Shown here: in pieces, positions 15,490 through 25,479 of the stretch | How the letters are laid out: the number at the start of each line of letters is the position of its first letter | How positions within the stretch are numbered: the stretch's first letter is position 1 | Source: Paenibacillus tengchongensis | Lineage (GTDB): Bacteria > Bacillota > Bacilli > Paenibacillales > Paenibacillaceae | NCBI RefSeq assembly: GCF_008973665.1 | Contig: NZ_WACP01000005.1 | Location: 186,001 to 250,000 of the forward strand | DNA length: 64,000 nucleotides | Direction of reading: 5' to 3' | Program-made: the position numbers and the translations under genes | The notes under the pieces: generated by a model | Databases searched by the model: none | What the model was told of the DNA's origin: nothing | Seen by the model: the letters and a program-made list of their open reading frames with translations, nothing else

Positions 15490-15528
15490 AAAAAAAACAG
15501 GCAGCAAGGCTATTGGCCCTGCAGCCTG
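15490..15528 (-). terminator. Terminator after the Nudix/GNAT operon
   Basis: On the minus strand CAGGCTGCAGGG and CCTTGCTGCCTG pair and are followed by eight T. The 5' arm overlaps the end of the acetyltransferase gene. Confidence 0.9.
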
Positions 15529-15977
15529 TATTCAAATTCCACCTCATGCTTCACCGGTATCCCATCGTACCCGAGCAGCGGAATCGATGGCTTCAGCACG
15601 CGGGCTTCCGTAATTGCATTCCGGTGGACAGCCACCATATCGAAGCCCCGCTTCTGGTAGAAACGGATCGCCCTGCTATTGTCATTGGAGGTGATAAGCC
15701 ACACTCTGGAGCAATGGCAGCGGGCGGCTTCCTCCAGTACCAGCCGGATCAGGCTGCTGCCAAGACCCAGATTCTCGGCACGGCTGTCGAGCGAGACGAC
15801 CTCACATTCCGCTCCTTCTATATTATAATAAATAGCCGCCTGCACACTGCTATGGAGCACCGCGCAGTATCCTGGCAGAGCGGTCAGCAGATGCTTCCGG
15901 CCCCGGGAAACGATCAGCGTGCCTGAAAGGCACAGCGCAGCATCCCGTGTGTCCTGGTCTATATTTTGAAACAGCAT
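15510..15977 (-). CDS. GNAT family N-acetyltransferase
   Basis: 155 residues. The acetyl-CoA loop is ENLGLGSSLIRLVLEEA (residues ~67-83), followed by VWLITSNDNSRAIRFYQKRGF, the usual strand-helix end of a GNAT domain. GGGGGA lies 8 bases before the ATG and overlaps the end of the Nudix gene, so the two are coupled. Substrate unknown. Confidence 0.9.
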   Translation of the reverse strand: MLFQNIDQDTRDAALCLSGTLIVSRGRKHLLTALPGYCAVLHSSVQAAIYYNIEGAECEVVSLDSRAENLGLGSSLIRLVLEEAARCHCSRVWLITSNDNSRAIRFYQKRGFDMVAVHRNAITEARVLKPSIPLLGYDGIPVKHEVEFEYRLQGQ

Positions 15978-15981
15978 AGGT

Positions 15982-16437
15982 TCAGTCCCCCGCTATCTTG
16001 AAGTTGAATTCTTTCATTTTGCTCTTTATGTACGGATTTATAGGATCAGGCAGATGCTCTGGACCAAAGAATCCGGCTTCCAGCACTTCACGGCCATCCG
16101 CGACCGGCTCTCCGGTAAATGCTGTGGAAACGTAGCAAATGACCACGTTATAGTATTCGTGCCCGTTGCGCAGCTTTACATGCAGCTCCTCGCCGGAATA
16201 CACGCCGTAAAGCTTGAGATTCCTGACCGTGATACCTGTTTCCTCGGCCAGCTCGCGGATCACGCATGCTTCTGCCGATTCGCCCAACTCCATCAGCCCG
16301 CCCGGTATTCCCCACTGTCCGTCTGAATGTTTTACCAGCAGCACTTCGCCTTTATCATTGAATAACAGTACACTTGGCCTCACCAGAATGAGCGGAGCAT
16401 CGCCGACAGCTTTACGCAACGTTTCAATATACCCCAC
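15982..16437 (-). CDS. Nudix hydrolase
   Basis: 151 residues, GTG start with GGGAGAG 7 bases upstream. The Nudix box GxxxxxExxxxxxxREUxEExGU is complete in GGLMELGESAEACVIRELAEETGI (positions about 47-70; Glu residues bind Mg). The N-terminal RPSVLLFNDKGEVLLV and QWGIPGG are typical of the ADP-ribose/NDP-sugar group. It probably cleaves a nucleoside diphosphate linked to another group. It forms an operon with the acetyltransferase 4 bases downstream. Confidence 0.92.
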   Translation of the reverse strand: MGYIETLRKAVGDAPLILVRPSVLLFNDKGEVLLVKHSDGQWGIPGGLMELGESAEACVIRELAEETGITVRNLKLYGVYSGEELHVKLRNGHEYYNVVICYVSTAFTGEPVADGREVLEAGFFGPEHLPDPINPYIKSKMKEFNFKIAGD

Positions 16438-16593
16438 GAATCAGCTCTCCCTTCATATTACAACCTGGTTCACATTGTAGCGTACATTTTGTACAGTAAA
16501 AAGAGAAAAAACAGCGCGCCCATTGCCTATTTTCGTCCGTTCCAAAGGTTAGCAGCAGCTTGGTGCTAAGATGGTCTCTCAGCCAAATTCTAA

Positions 16594-16622
16594 TTGCTTT
16601 CTGAGAATTTTTATTTTACAAT
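16594..16622 (+). promoter_or_regulatory. Promoter of the LacI-type regulator gene
   Basis: TTGCTT (16594-16599) and TACAAT (16617-16622) are 17 bases apart. The operator begins 5 bases downstream, over the start site, so the regulator probably represses itself. Confidence 0.7.
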
Positions 16623-16626
16623 AGGC

Positions 16627-16646
16627 TCATAAACGCGCGTTTATGA
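16627..16646. promoter_or_regulatory. LacI-family operator (20-bp perfect palindrome)
   Basis: TCATAAACGCGCGTTTATGA reads the same on both strands and has the central CG expected for LacI/GalR proteins. A second, near-identical site precedes the GH94 gene. Confidence 0.85.
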
Positions 16647-16658
16647 AAGGGGGCCCTT

Positions 16659-17732
16659 ATGCGCAGCGAAGATATCGCCAGACTGGCCGGGGTGTCCCGC
16701 AGCACGGTATCCCGTGTGATCAATAACTATCCGAACGTTCCGGAAGAGACCCGTACGAAGGTGCTTAAAGTGATTGAACAGCACCAGTACGAGCCCAACA
16801 GCTTCGCCCGGGCGCTGGCCGGCAAGAAGACCGATACCATCGGCCTGTTTGCGGTCAGCATGAACGAGAAGGAGAATGCGACTCGGATCTATCAGAACAA
16901 TTACTTCGCCCCGTTCGTCGACGCCGTCGTAGATACGGCCAACGCCCGCGGCTGTTATGTGCTGATTCATACCGTTTATTCTCCCGACGATTTCCCGAAG
17001 GTGAAGCAGGCCTTCCTGCAGAAACGCATCGACGGCGGCATTATTGTCGGCACCCAGAAGGATATCGACATCGTCCGCGAAATGGTCGGTCTCGATGCGC
17101 CGCTGGTGCTGATCGATTATGACATCGCAGAGATTATGGCCGAGCATCTGGACCGCAACCATCTGGCCATTGTCAACTCGAAGGACTATGACGGTACGGT
17201 CGAGGCCATCGAGTATCTGATTGGCTTGGGGCACCAAGAGATCGGGATGATCTGCGGACGGATGAACACTTACTCCGGCAGGGAACGCTATACGGCATAT
17301 GAAGATACGCTGAAGCGGCACCATTTGCCTCTGAACGAACGCTATATCCTGAAGGGCGAATTCCTTAAGGAAGCGGCTTACGAAGAGGTCAAACGGCTGC
17401 TCTCTTCCGGCGAACGACTGCCGACCGCCTTCTTCTCGGCCAACGACGACATGGCTATTTCGGCCATGGAAGCGTTCTCCGAGCATGGGGTGTCGGTACC
17501 GGAGGATATCTCCATCGCCGGTTTCGACGATGTGCAGCTCGCCTCGCGCATTCACCCGAAGCTGACTTCCGTACGCCTGCCGATTTACGAAATGTCCAAG
17601 GCCGCCGTGGAGAAAGTGATCGAGCTGTGCGACTCACGCCAGCCGACCTTCAGCACCATCAGTTTTCCGGCCCGGCTTATTGAGCGGGATTCCTGCCGGC
17701 CGCCGAGGCCGCAGGACAGCAAGCCCGAATAA
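16659..17732 (+). CDS. LacI-family transcriptional regulator
   Basis: 357 residues. An N-terminal LacI helix-turn-helix ([20 protein letters not shown], residues 4-23) with the hinge helix [10 protein letters not shown] is followed by a type I periplasmic-binding-like sensor domain (QFFGL-type core; [15 protein letters not shown] and [16 protein letters not shown] are its conserved segments). GAAAGGGGG precedes the ATG. With the GH94 gene directly downstream and two copies of the same operator, its inducer is most likely a beta-glucan disaccharide such as cellobiose; this is inference. Confidence 0.92.
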   Translation: MRSEDIARLAGVSRSTVSRVINNYPNVPEETRTKVLKVIEQHQYEPNSFARALAGKKTDTIGLFAVSMNEKENATRIYQNNYFAPFVDAVVDTANARGCYVLIHTVYSPDDFPKVKQAFLQKRIDGGIIVGTQKDIDIVREMVGLDAPLVLIDYDIAEIMAEHLDRNHLAIVNSKDYDGTVEAIEYLIGLGHQEIGMICGRMNTYSGRERYTAYEDTLKRHHLPLNERYILKGEFLKEAAYEEVKRLLSSGERLPTAFFSANDDMAISAMEAFSEHGVSVPEDISIAGFDDVQLASRIHPKLTSVRLPIYEMSKAAVEKVIELCDSRQPTFSTISFPARLIERDSCRPPRPQDSKPE

Positions 17733-17770
17733 GCAATCCCCCAGGCCCCGGGGGAATTTTGCTAAACACT

Positions 17771-17786
17771 ATAAACGCGCGTTCAC
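17771..17786. promoter_or_regulatory. Second LacI-family operator, before the GH94 gene
   Basis: ATAAACGCGCGTTCAC differs from the palindrome at 16627-16646 by two bases in the right half. It lies 24 bases before the GH94 start codon. A GC-rich hairpin (17736-17758) that may end the regulator transcript lies just upstream. Confidence 0.8.
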
Positions 17787-17809
17787 AATTGAAAGGAGAC
17801 TTTTCTCTT

Positions 17810-20245
17810 ATGAAATTCGGACATTTTGACGACGTTCGCAAAGAGTACGTTATCAACACGCCAAAAACACCTTATCCGTGGATCAACTACCTTGGCAACG
17901 AGCAATTTTTCGGCCTTATTTCCAATACTGCCGGCGGTTATACCTTCTACCGGGACGCCCGGATGAGAAGATTGACCCGTTACCGGTATAACAATATTCC
18001 GCTGGACACAGGCGGACGCTACTACTATCTGTATGACAACGGCGATTTCTGGACTCCGGGCTGGATGCCGGTTAAGCGTGATCTCGATTTCTATGAATGC
18101 CGTCATGGCCTCGGCTACACTTCCATTACCGGTGAACGGAACGGAATCTCTGTGAACCAGCTGGCATTTGTTCCTATGGGCCACAACGCCGAAGTACACC
18201 GCCTGGTGGTCAAGAACACCGGAGACGTGAAGAAATCCGTGAAGCTGTTCTCTTTTGCCGAGTTCTGTCTGTGGAACGCACAAGATGATATGACCAACTT
18301 CCAGCGCAATCTCAGCATCGGCGAGGTTGAAGTGAAGGAGTCCGTTATCTATCACAAAACAGAATACCGCGAGCGCAGAAACCACTACGCTTTCTACTCT
18401 GTAAACAAGCCGCTTGACGGCTTCGATACCGACCGCGAATCCTTCGTAGGTATGTACAACGGTCTGGATAACCCGCAGGTCGTCGCTTCCGGCGAAGCAA
18501 GTAACTCTGTGGCCAGCGGCTGGTCGCCAATCGGTTCCCATGCCCTGAACATTACACTGGAACCGGGCGAAGAACAGAGCTTCATCTTCGTTCTCGGCTA
18601 TATCGAGAATCCGGAAGAAGAGAAATGGGAAGCCCTGAACGTCATCAACAAAAAGCCGGCACTGGCTGTTATCGAACAGTTCGCAACTGACGAGCAAGTT
18701 GACGCTGCACTGGCTGTCCTGGCTGCACACTGGGATAACCTGCTGTCCAAATACCAGATCCAGAGCGGTGACGACAAGCTGAACCGGATGGTTAACATCT
18801 GGAACCCGTATCAGTGTATGGTTACGTTCAACATGTCCCGTTCCGCTTCTTACTTCGAATCCGGAATCGGCCGCGGTATGGGCTTCCGCGATTCCAACCA
18901 AGACCTTCTCGGTTTCGTACACCAGATTCCTGAGCGTGCCAGAGAGCGTATTCTCGATATTGCCGCTACCCAGTTCGAAGACGGCAGCGCATATCACCAG
19001 TACCAGCCGCTCACCAAAAAAGGCAACAACGAAGTCGGCACAGGCTTCAATGATGATCCGCTCTGGCTGATCCTTGGTACCGCTGCTTACATTAAGGAAA
19101 CCGGAGACACTTCGATCCTTGACGAGCAGGTTCCGTTCGACAGCAATCCGGACAATACTGCAACCCTGTTCGAGCATCTGAAGCGTTCCTTTGAGCATGT
19201 CACCAACAATCTGGGACCTCACGGCCTGCCGCTGATCGGCCGCGCGGACTGGAATGACTGCCTCAACCTGAACTGCTTCTCCACCGTGCCGGGTGAATCA
19301 TTCCAGACGACTGAGAATATCGCAGGTGGCACAGCAGAATCCGTGTTCATCGCTGGTTTGTTCGTCTTCGTTGGACCGGACTATGCCGAAATCTGCCGCA
19401 TGCGCGGGCTGGATGATGTAGCTGCAGACGCTGTTGCGAAGATCGACAACATGCGTGAAATTACACTGACCCATGGCTTCGACGGAGACTGGTTCCTGCG
19501 TGCTTACGACCACTATGGCGACAAGATCGGCAGTAACGAAAACGAAGAAGGCAAAATCTTCATCGAACCGCAGGGCATCTGCGTTATGGCCGGCATCGGT
19601 GTAGAAGGCGGAGAAGCCGCCAAGGCGCTGACTTCTGTTCAGGAGCATCTGGATACGGATTACGGTATCGTATTGCAGCAGCCTGCCTACTCCAAGTACT
19701 ACCTGAACCTGGGCGAAATCTCAACGTACCCTCCGGGTTACAAAGAGAATGCCGGCATTTTCTGCCACAACAACCCATGGATCATGATCGCCGAAACCGT
19801 TCTGGGCCATGGCGACAGAGCCTTTGAAGTCTACTCGAAGATCGCTCCGGCTTACCTGGAGGACATCAGCGAAGTGCACCGCATGGAGCCTTACGTCTAC
19901 TCCCAGATGATCGCCGGTAAAGACGCCGTACGTCACGGTGAAGCGAAGAACTCCTGGCTGACCGGCACTGCGGCTTGGAACTATGTAGCCATTACGCAAG
20001 CCATCCTGGGGATCCAGGCAGATTTCCGCGGCCTCAAGGTTGATCCTTGTATCCCTGCCGCATGGGACGGCTTCGAGATCACCCGCGTCTTCCGCGGCGA
20101 CATTTATGTCATCCAGATCAAGAACCCGAACCATGTCTCCAAGGGTGTGGCCAGCCTGACCCTCGACGGCGCTGCCGTAGAAGGCAATGTCATCGCTCCG
20201 GTAGGCGACGGCGGCGTGCATCAGGTTGTCGTTGAACTCGGTTAA
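17810..20245 (+). CDS. GH94 glycoside phosphorylase (cellobiose phosphorylase-like)
   Basis: 811 residues from the ATG at 17810 (GAAAGGAG 11 bases upstream), the usual length for single-unit GH94 cellobiose phosphorylases. N-terminal beta-sandwich ([40 protein letters not shown]), linker helices, then an (alpha/alpha)6 barrel. The general acid is Asp480 in [10 protein letters not shown]. The enzyme splits a beta-linked disaccharide with phosphate, giving glucose 1-phosphate, in the cytoplasm; no signal peptide is present. No sugar transporter gene is adjacent. Cellobiose is the likely substrate, but laminaribiose and chitobiose enzymes share the fold. Confidence 0.9.
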   Translation: MKFGHFDDVRKEYVINTPKTPYPWINYLGNEQFFGLISNTAGGYTFYRDARMRRLTRYRYNNIPLDTGGRYYYLYDNGDFWTPGWMPVKRDLDFYECRHGLGYTSITGERNGISVNQLAFVPMGHNAEVHRLVVKNTGDVKKSVKLFSFAEFCLWNAQDDMTNFQRNLSIGEVEVKESVIYHKTEYRERRNHYAFYSVNKPLDGFDTDRESFVGMYNGLDNPQVVASGEASNSVASGWSPIGSHALNITLEPGEEQSFIFVLGYIENPEEEKWEALNVINKKPALAVIEQFATDEQVDAALAVLAAHWDNLLSKYQIQSGDDKLNRMVNIWNPYQCMVTFNMSRSASYFESGIGRGMGFRDSNQDLLGFVHQIPERARERILDIAATQFEDGSAYHQYQPLTKKGNNEVGTGFNDDPLWLILGTAAYIKETGDTSILDEQVPFDSNPDNTATLFEHLKRSFEHVTNNLGPHGLPLIGRADWNDCLNLNCFSTVPGESFQTTENIAGGTAESVFIAGLFVFVGPDYAEICRMRGLDDVAADAVAKIDNMREITLTHGFDGDWFLRAYDHYGDKIGSNENEEGKIFIEPQGICVMAGIGVEGGEAAKALTSVQEHLDTDYGIVLQQPAYSKYYLNLGEISTYPPGYKENAGIFCHNNPWIMIAETVLGHGDRAFEVYSKIAPAYLEDISEVHRMEPYVYSQMIAGKDAVRHGEAKNSWLTGTAAWNYVAITQAILGIQADFRGLKVDPCIPAAWDGFEITRVFRGDIYVIQIKNPNHVSKGVASLTLDGAAVEGNVIAPVGDGGVHQVVVELG

Positions 20246-20260
20246 TCCGCTTGAATAAAA

Positions 20261-20301
20261 AGCAACCCGGAAGTCCGCTGCGGCGGTTCTTCCGGGTTGC
20301 T
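20261..20301. terminator. Bidirectional terminator between GH94 and GH127 genes
   Basis: AGCAACCCGGAA and TTCCGGGTTGCT pair around a GC-rich inner hairpin; T-runs flank it on both sides (TTTTC on plus, TTTTTATTC on minus). Confidence 0.92.
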
Positions 20302-20328
20302 TTTCTTATATTCACACTCTACTTGGGA

Positions 20329-22296
20329 TTAAGCCCGGCCTTCCTTCACCCAAACGGCCATTTCACCGGCGCCGCGGTTGCCCCACAGGTAGTATGGAAT
20401 GGCCGTAATCTTAACAGGCTGCGCCTGCGGCTTCTTGCGGCTGTATAGCCCGCCTTCCCAGCTGTGAGGATCAGTGCAGAGGCCGGAGCCCTCCAGGACT
20501 ACGGTACCTCCCAGCAGGCCTTCATCGAAGCGGTCTGTGAAACCGCCGTTCTCTGCCAGACTAATGGAGCTCAGCGGCGCCCCGTTGTCTGCCTCCTCCA
20601 GGCAATAGACCAGCGGACCGCGCTGAATCGCTGTCTTCTGCGCATCCTCGCGCAGATTCGGGTGTGCATAGATGCGCTGAGCCTGCATCGGGATGACTAC
20701 TTCGACCACATCGCCGGGCTGCCAGGTTCTGCGGATGACCAGATAGCCCTGCCCGGCACTCACTTCATCCCTTAGCGGCTGCCCGTTAACCAGCAGCTGT
20801 ATACCGTCGCTCCAGGAAGGAACGCGCAGGGCAACGCCGAATTCCGCAGCCCGCTCCGGATTCACCCGTAGGGTTACTTTGCCTGCCCAAGGGAAGCTGC
20901 TGTGCTGCTCGATGGCTACATCCGTCCCGCTCAGCGTTGCTTGCAGCTCACTGCCAATATAGAGGTTGGTATAGAGCGTATCCCCATGGATGGTATAGAT
21001 ATACTCGTCCAGCGAGGTTAACAGGCGAGCCACATTCGGCGGACAACAGGCGCAGCCGAACCAGCCCTGGCGCTCTGCCTTCACATGATGTTTGCCCGGA
21101 TCATGAGTGCAGGCCTGCGGCCAGACTTCCAGCGGGTTGACGTAGAAATAATGCTTGCCGTCCTGAGCCATAGAACCAAGCACATTGTTAAATAGCGCCC
21201 GCTCCATTACATCGGCATACCTCCCTTCAGGCGCCAGCTCCAGCATCCGCCGGGCGAAGAAAATCAGACCGATCGATGCGCAGGTCTCCGCATAGACCGT
21301 ATCGTTCGGGAGATCATAGTCGAAGGTGAAGGCTTCGCCATGGTGGGTGGAGCCGATCCCTCCTGTAATATACATCTGCTTCTCCGTCATGTTGTTCCAC
21401 AGACGCTCGCAGGCCTCTTGTAAGGCTGTATCCCCGGTTAATGCCGCCAGGTCAGCCATCGCCGTATACATATAGACAGCGCGCACCGAATGGCCGACGG
21501 CGACCTCTTGCTCGCGGACCGGTACATGCGCCTGGTTGTACGCCGGGTCCATATGCTCTGTCCGTCCGGTCCAATGGGTGACTTGGCCCCGCTGTTTCCA
21601 TTCTTCCACCAGGAAATTCGGTTTCTGGCCGCGCTGATTGATAAAGAATGCACCCAGCTTTAAGTATCTATCCTCACCTGTCAACTTATAGAGCTTGAAC
21701 AGCGCCAGCTCGATTTCCTGATGTCCGTCATATCCCTTCAGCTTGCCTTCCTCCGGACCGAACACAGTATCAATATAATCGACCATCCGGCGCATAATGT
21801 TCAGCAGCTTGTCCTTCCCCGTTGCCTCGTAATAAGCCACTGCAGCTTCAATAAAATGTCCGGCACAGTACAATTCATGGCAATCGGTCAGGTTGGTCCA
21901 GCGTTTGCCCGGCTCTTTAATCGTGAAATACGTATTCAGATATCCGTCCGGCTGCTGCGCTTCCCCGACCAGGTCAATCACTTCGTCCGCCCGCTGCTCC
22001 AGGCCGGCATCCGGCTTAAGCTTAAGCGAATAGGCCACAGCCTCCAGCCATTTGGCGACGTCGCTGTCCTGGAAGACCATACCGCCGAATTGCCCCTTTT
22101 TTCTGCCGGCAGCGATTTCAAAATTGGCAATCGCATAGCTTGGCGCAGCTTCCGGTACCCGGTCATGCAGCGCCTCATATTGATAGGGAATGACTACATC
22201 CTGCACCAGCTTAATATAGCTCCCCCAGAATTCGTCGCGGATAGCGGCCGTGTGCTTGCCGCCTGCGGCCGAAGTTTGTGCTCCCTTAATGCTCAT
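20329..22296 (-). CDS. GH127 beta-L-arabinofuranosidase-like glycoside hydrolase
   Basis: 655 residues, no signal peptide, so intracellular. The (alpha/alpha)6 barrel (formerly DUF1680) is followed by beta-sandwich domains. The metal/nucleophile cluster of the family is intact: Cys415, Cys417 and Cys418 in GWFGCACCPPN, and Glu337 and Cys339 in YAETCASIG, at the same positions as in Bifidobacterium HypBA1, where the equivalent Cys417 is the nucleophile and binds zinc. The family releases L-arabinofuranose from arabino-oligosaccharides. It is divergent from an AraC-type regulator, probably its own. Confidence 0.92.
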   Translation of the reverse strand: MSIKGAQTSAAGGKHTAAIRDEFWGSYIKLVQDVVIPYQYEALHDRVPEAAPSYAIANFEIAAGRKKGQFGGMVFQDSDVAKWLEAVAYSLKLKPDAGLEQRADEVIDLVGEAQQPDGYLNTYFTIKEPGKRWTNLTDCHELYCAGHFIEAAVAYYEATGKDKLLNIMRRMVDYIDTVFGPEEGKLKGYDGHQEIELALFKLYKLTGEDRYLKLGAFFINQRGQKPNFLVEEWKQRGQVTHWTGRTEHMDPAYNQAHVPVREQEVAVGHSVRAVYMYTAMADLAALTGDTALQEACERLWNNMTEKQMYITGGIGSTHHGEAFTFDYDLPNDTVYAETCASIGLIFFARRMLELAPEGRYADVMERALFNNVLGSMAQDGKHYFYVNPLEVWPQACTHDPGKHHVKAERQGWFGCACCPPNVARLLTSLDEYIYTIHGDTLYTNLYIGSELQATLSGTDVAIEQHSSFPWAGKVTLRVNPERAAEFGVALRVPSWSDGIQLLVNGQPLRDEVSAGQGYLVIRRTWQPGDVVEVVIPMQAQRIYAHPNLREDAQKTAIQRGPLVYCLEEADNGAPLSSISLAENGGFTDRFDEGLLGGTVVLEGSGLCTDPHSWEGGLYSRKKPQAQPVKITAIPYYLWGNRGAGEMAVWVKEGRA

Positions 22297-22463
22297 TGTG
22301 TATACATCCTCTCTGACTGTATTGATTTCACCCTGTCTATTTGCAATTATAGAAGCTACAATAAGTAAAAAACAGATGGTTCTGCAACCCGATTTTTGTA
22401 TTATTTCACACTGCTGAAGGACCGGCTGAATTGCTGTATCCCGCTGCCTGAAAGGAGCCGACT

Positions 22464-23336
22464 ATGGCCCAAAATCCTACCTATATCCACTTTGCCGTTC
22501 CACCGTTCCCTTACTTTCTGGAGGCCGGACGGACGGTATACGAGCCGGGGGAACAGCATCCGAGCCGCAGCCGGCTCGGTATCTTTGACCTTCTGCTCGT
22601 TGAAGAGGGCTGTCTGTTCATCGGCGAGGATGAGCAGAGCTGGGCGGCTTCGGCCGGCAGTACGCTGCTGCTGCTGCCGGACCGGCATCATTACCCGGTC
22701 AAGCCCTGCGAAGCAACCACCTCCTTCATCTGGATTCACTTCCAGACGGTCGGCGAGTGGGGACAATCGTCCGGCGGGCCCGTGTATGCCGAGCGGGAAC
22801 GCCACCTGCGCAGCTTCCATACCTATCCCTATACCATCCGCATGCCGCAGTATGGCCTGCTGCCTGGTCTGCTTGCGGGCAGTGGCCAGGCACGGCAGCT
22901 TACCGAGCTCAGCCGGGAGCTGCGCTCCAGCGCGGTCTGGCGGCAGCAGCGTCTCTTCGAGGAGATGCTGCAGATGCTGGATCTGGCCCGCCAGGACGAG
23001 AGCAGCAACCATGCTGCAGAAATCGCCGAGCGGACTGAAGCCTATATCCGCGAGCATTACGCAGACCCGCTCACGAACCTTGTTCTGGCGGAGGAGTTGC
23101 ATTTTCACTACAACTACCTGGCCCGCTGTATGAAGCGCGTCTACGGCTTGACGCCGATGGAATATTTGACGGATTACCGCCTGGAGCAGGCCAAGCTGCT
23201 GCTGCTTAAGACAGAGCTTCCCGTGGCTGCGGTGGCTGAACGTACCGGCTTTGAGAGCATAGCGTATTTCTCGCGCCGTTTCACACACAAGGTCGGGCTT
23301 TCTCCGCTGCGGTTCCGCAAGCGGTATTTACGGTAG
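22464..23336 (+). CDS. AraC-family transcriptional regulator
   Basis: 290 residues, GAAAGGAG before the ATG. An N-terminal cupin-like ligand domain (VYEPGEQHPSRSRLGIFDLLLVEEG region) is joined to a C-terminal double helix-turn-helix (NLVLAEELHFHYNYLARCMK and VAAVAERTGFESIAYFSRRF). Regulators of this form, lying head-to-head with a glycosidase gene, usually activate it on binding the released sugar; for this one the ligand would be arabinose or an arabino-oligosaccharide (inference). The shared intergenic region is 167 bases. Confidence 0.9.
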   Translation: MAQNPTYIHFAVPPFPYFLEAGRTVYEPGEQHPSRSRLGIFDLLLVEEGCLFIGEDEQSWAASAGSTLLLLPDRHHYPVKPCEATTSFIWIHFQTVGEWGQSSGGPVYAERERHLRSFHTYPYTIRMPQYGLLPGLLAGSGQARQLTELSRELRSSAVWRQQRLFEEMLQMLDLARQDESSNHAAEIAERTEAYIREHYADPLTNLVLAEELHFHYNYLARCMKRVYGLTPMEYLTDYRLEQAKLLLLKTELPVAAVAERTGFESIAYFSRRFTHKVGLSPLRFRKRYLR

Positions 23337-23447
23337 AAGGCGAACTACCTTTGCGTCACGGGAAAACGGTAATTTTTTGCTTCGCGGCTATTTACGCCCA
23401 CCCACGCGCATAGACATAAGACATGCCTTTTACGTGGAGAGATGGCG

Positions 23448-24032
23448 ATGTTGCGTTCATTAATGAAGCTGGTCATTATTCTGGCAGGCAGTCTGCTGAT
23501 TGCGGCCGCGACCAATTTTTTACTGGTGCCTTATAAAATCCTTGACGGCGGAATCATCGGAATCGCCCTTATTATCAATTATTTATCCGGCACAAGCATC
23601 GGGCTTGCCGTTCTGCTCTGCAGCCTGCCGGTGTTCCTGATTGCCTGGTACAAAGAGCGCGGGCTTTTTTACAGCAGTGTGCTGGGGCTTATCGCCTCCT
23701 CCGCTCTGATCGAGCTGCTCTCTCCCCTGCAATTTTACTTTTTGTACTACATCGAGCTGGGTTCGGTCTCCAGTGCCATTATCGGCGGTTTTCTCATGGG
23801 GACCGGCCTCGGGCTGATGCTGCGCTTCAAAGCCAGTACGGGAGGAACGGATCTGCTGGCCAAGCTCATCAAACGGTATGTGCCGCTGAATGTCGGCCTC
23901 ATTATATTCCTGACGGACGCTGTGATTATCGGGACGGGTGGTTTGCTGATATCCAAAGAAACCTTTCTGCACTCGCTGCTGACGATCTTTTCGGGTGGGG
24001 TGGCGACCGGCCTGCTCACGCTGAATGAATGA
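23448..24032 (+). CDS. YitT-family membrane protein
   Basis: 194 residues from the ATG at 23448 (GGAGAG 6 bases upstream; an ATG two codons earlier touches that site). Five to six hydrophobic segments with the family pattern NFLLVPYKILDGGIIGIALI and FKASTGGTDLLAKLI. The C-terminal DUF2179 ligand-binding domain present in many YitT proteins is absent, so this is the short form. Function of the family is unknown; it is assumed to be a transporter. Confidence 0.85.
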   Translation: MLRSLMKLVIILAGSLLIAAATNFLLVPYKILDGGIIGIALIINYLSGTSIGLAVLLCSLPVFLIAWYKERGLFYSSVLGLIASSALIELLSPLQFYFLYYIELGSVSSAIIGGFLMGTGLGLMLRFKASTGGTDLLAKLIKRYVPLNVGLIIFLTDAVIIGTGGLLISKETFLHSLLTIFSGGVATGLLTLNE

Positions 24033-24143
24033 TGTGCGTCTTACGCTGGAAATGTAAGCTAATCGGCGGGTACAGGCCTTGCAATTTTCCGGCTTTGCGG
24101 CGACAATCGGATATATGACATTCCAGGGGAGGATCAATCGAAG

Positions 24144-24911
24144 TTGGATAGCCCAAGCAACAACAGCAACACTTCCGCGCATGACATTACGGATCTCTGC
24201 CTGCTGGCCGGCAAAATTATGCTGCAGAGCGGCGCGGAAACGTACCGGGTAGAGGACACGATGTCACGTATGGCGGCGGCGCTCGGTTTTCCGGGGGCGC
24301 ACAGCTATGTGACGCCGACCGTTATCATGTTCACGACCAGCCGGACCGAGCCGGTGAAGCTGTTCCGGATCGCCGAGCGGACTACCGATTTGCAGAAGGT
24401 GTCGGAGGTGAACGACATTTCGCGCCGCCTGAGCGAACGCCAGATCAGCATGGCCGATGCCCGGGAGCGCCTCGGCCGGGTGGACGATGCCGCCCATGCC
24501 TACCCGGCATGGCTGCAGATCCTCGCAGCAGCCGTGACGGGCGCCTGCTTCACCGTGATGTTCAAGGGCAGCCTATGGGATGGCTTGCCGGCGCTCTTCG
24601 TCTCCGGCCTCGGCTTCGCGGTCGCAGGTTATCTGCACCGGCTGGTACAGATCCGGTTCTTCGCCGAGTTCAGCGCTTCGTTCCTGATCGGCCTTACTGC
24701 ATTTCTGGCCGTCAAGTTCGGGATCGGCCGCGAGATGGACAAGATCATTATCGGATCGGTCATGCCGCTCGTTCCGGGACTGCTCATCACGAACGCCGTC
24801 CGCGATCTGATGGCCGGGCATCTCGTATCCGGCCTGTCCAAGGGCGCAGACGCTTTTCTGACCGCCTTTGCCATCGGGACAGGCATCGGGCTTGTGCTGT
24901 CGATTTTATAA
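24144..24911 (+). CDS. Threonine/serine exporter, large subunit (ThrE N-part, YjjP-like)
   Basis: 255 residues with a TTG start (GGGGAGGA 10 bases upstream). A soluble N-terminal domain (CLLAGKIMLQSGAETYRVED) is followed by five hydrophobic segments. In Corynebacterium ThrE is one protein; here, as in E. coli YjjP/YjjB, it is split in two genes, the partner following 24 bases downstream. The pair is thought to export small amino or organic acids; the substrate is not shown by the sequence. Confidence 0.88.
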   Translation: MDSPSNNSNTSAHDITDLCLLAGKIMLQSGAETYRVEDTMSRMAAALGFPGAHSYVTPTVIMFTTSRTEPVKLFRIAERTTDLQKVSEVNDISRRLSERQISMADARERLGRVDDAAHAYPAWLQILAAAVTGACFTVMFKGSLWDGLPALFVSGLGFAVAGYLHRLVQIRFFAEFSASFLIGLTAFLAVKFGIGREMDKIIIGSVMPLVPGLLITNAVRDLMAGHLVSGLSKGADAFLTAFAIGTGIGLVLSIL

Positions 24912-24935
24912 TCAAGTGAAAGAGGTCAACCCTTC

Positions 24936-25358
24936 ATGATACTGCAACTCATCATCAGCTTTTTCGCTGCAGCGGCCTTCTGCATTCTCTTCAATGCACC
25001 GCGGCAGGCGCTGTTCCAATGCGGCATCGCCGGCATGATCGGCTGGGTGCTGTATTGGGAACTTGAGGGCGAGTGGGGCATTGTGATCTCCACTTTTGCC
25101 GCTACCGTTGTCGTCGGCGTCATCAGCCAAATCTTCGCCCGTTCCTTCAAGATGCCGGTTATCATTTTCAGTGTCGGCGGTATCATTCCGCTGGTTCCGG
25201 GCGGTCTGGCCTACGATGCCATGCGCAATTTCGTGGAGAACGACAACAACCAGGCGATTCAATATGCGGTGGAGGCCCTCCTGCTGTCAGGAGCGATCGC
25301 CACCGGGCTCGTGCTCAGTGAAGTTCTGGGGCAGATGTTCCGGCGGAAAGCACGGTAG
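24936..25358 (+). CDS. Threonine/serine exporter, small subunit (YjjB-like)
   Basis: 140 residues, mostly four hydrophobic segments with the family motif FKMPVIIFSVGGIIPLVPGG. It is the C-terminal half of a ThrE-type exporter and completes the protein encoded immediately upstream. AAAGAGG precedes the ATG. A strong terminator ends the operon. Confidence 0.88.
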   Translation: MILQLIISFFAAAAFCILFNAPRQALFQCGIAGMIGWVLYWELEGEWGIVISTFAATVVVGVISQIFARSFKMPVIIFSVGGIIPLVPGGLAYDAMRNFVENDNNQAIQYAVEALLLSGAIATGLVLSEVLGQMFRRKAR

Positions 25359-25403
25359 CATCCAGGACACGGACACGGGAAGGAAACACCCGTGTACACT
25401 AAC

Positions 25404-25449
25404 AAAAGCCCGGCCGCGGAGGATAAATCCTCTCTGCGGCCGGGCTTTT
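25404..25449. terminator. Bidirectional terminator between exporter and GNAT genes
   Basis: AAAAGCCCGGCCGC pairs with GCGGCCGGGCTTTT, with GAGGAT/ATCCTC inside; T-runs are present on both strands. Confidence 0.95.
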
Positions 25450-25479
25450 CACATTCCGCACTGGCAGGAGCCGGAAGCG

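Noticed and set aside
17783..19222. 479-codon open frame on the minus strand inside the GH94 gene
   Set aside because: It is antisense to a gene with clear domains and catalytic residues, has no ribosome binding site, and its text shows no fold pattern; it arises from GC-rich third positions.
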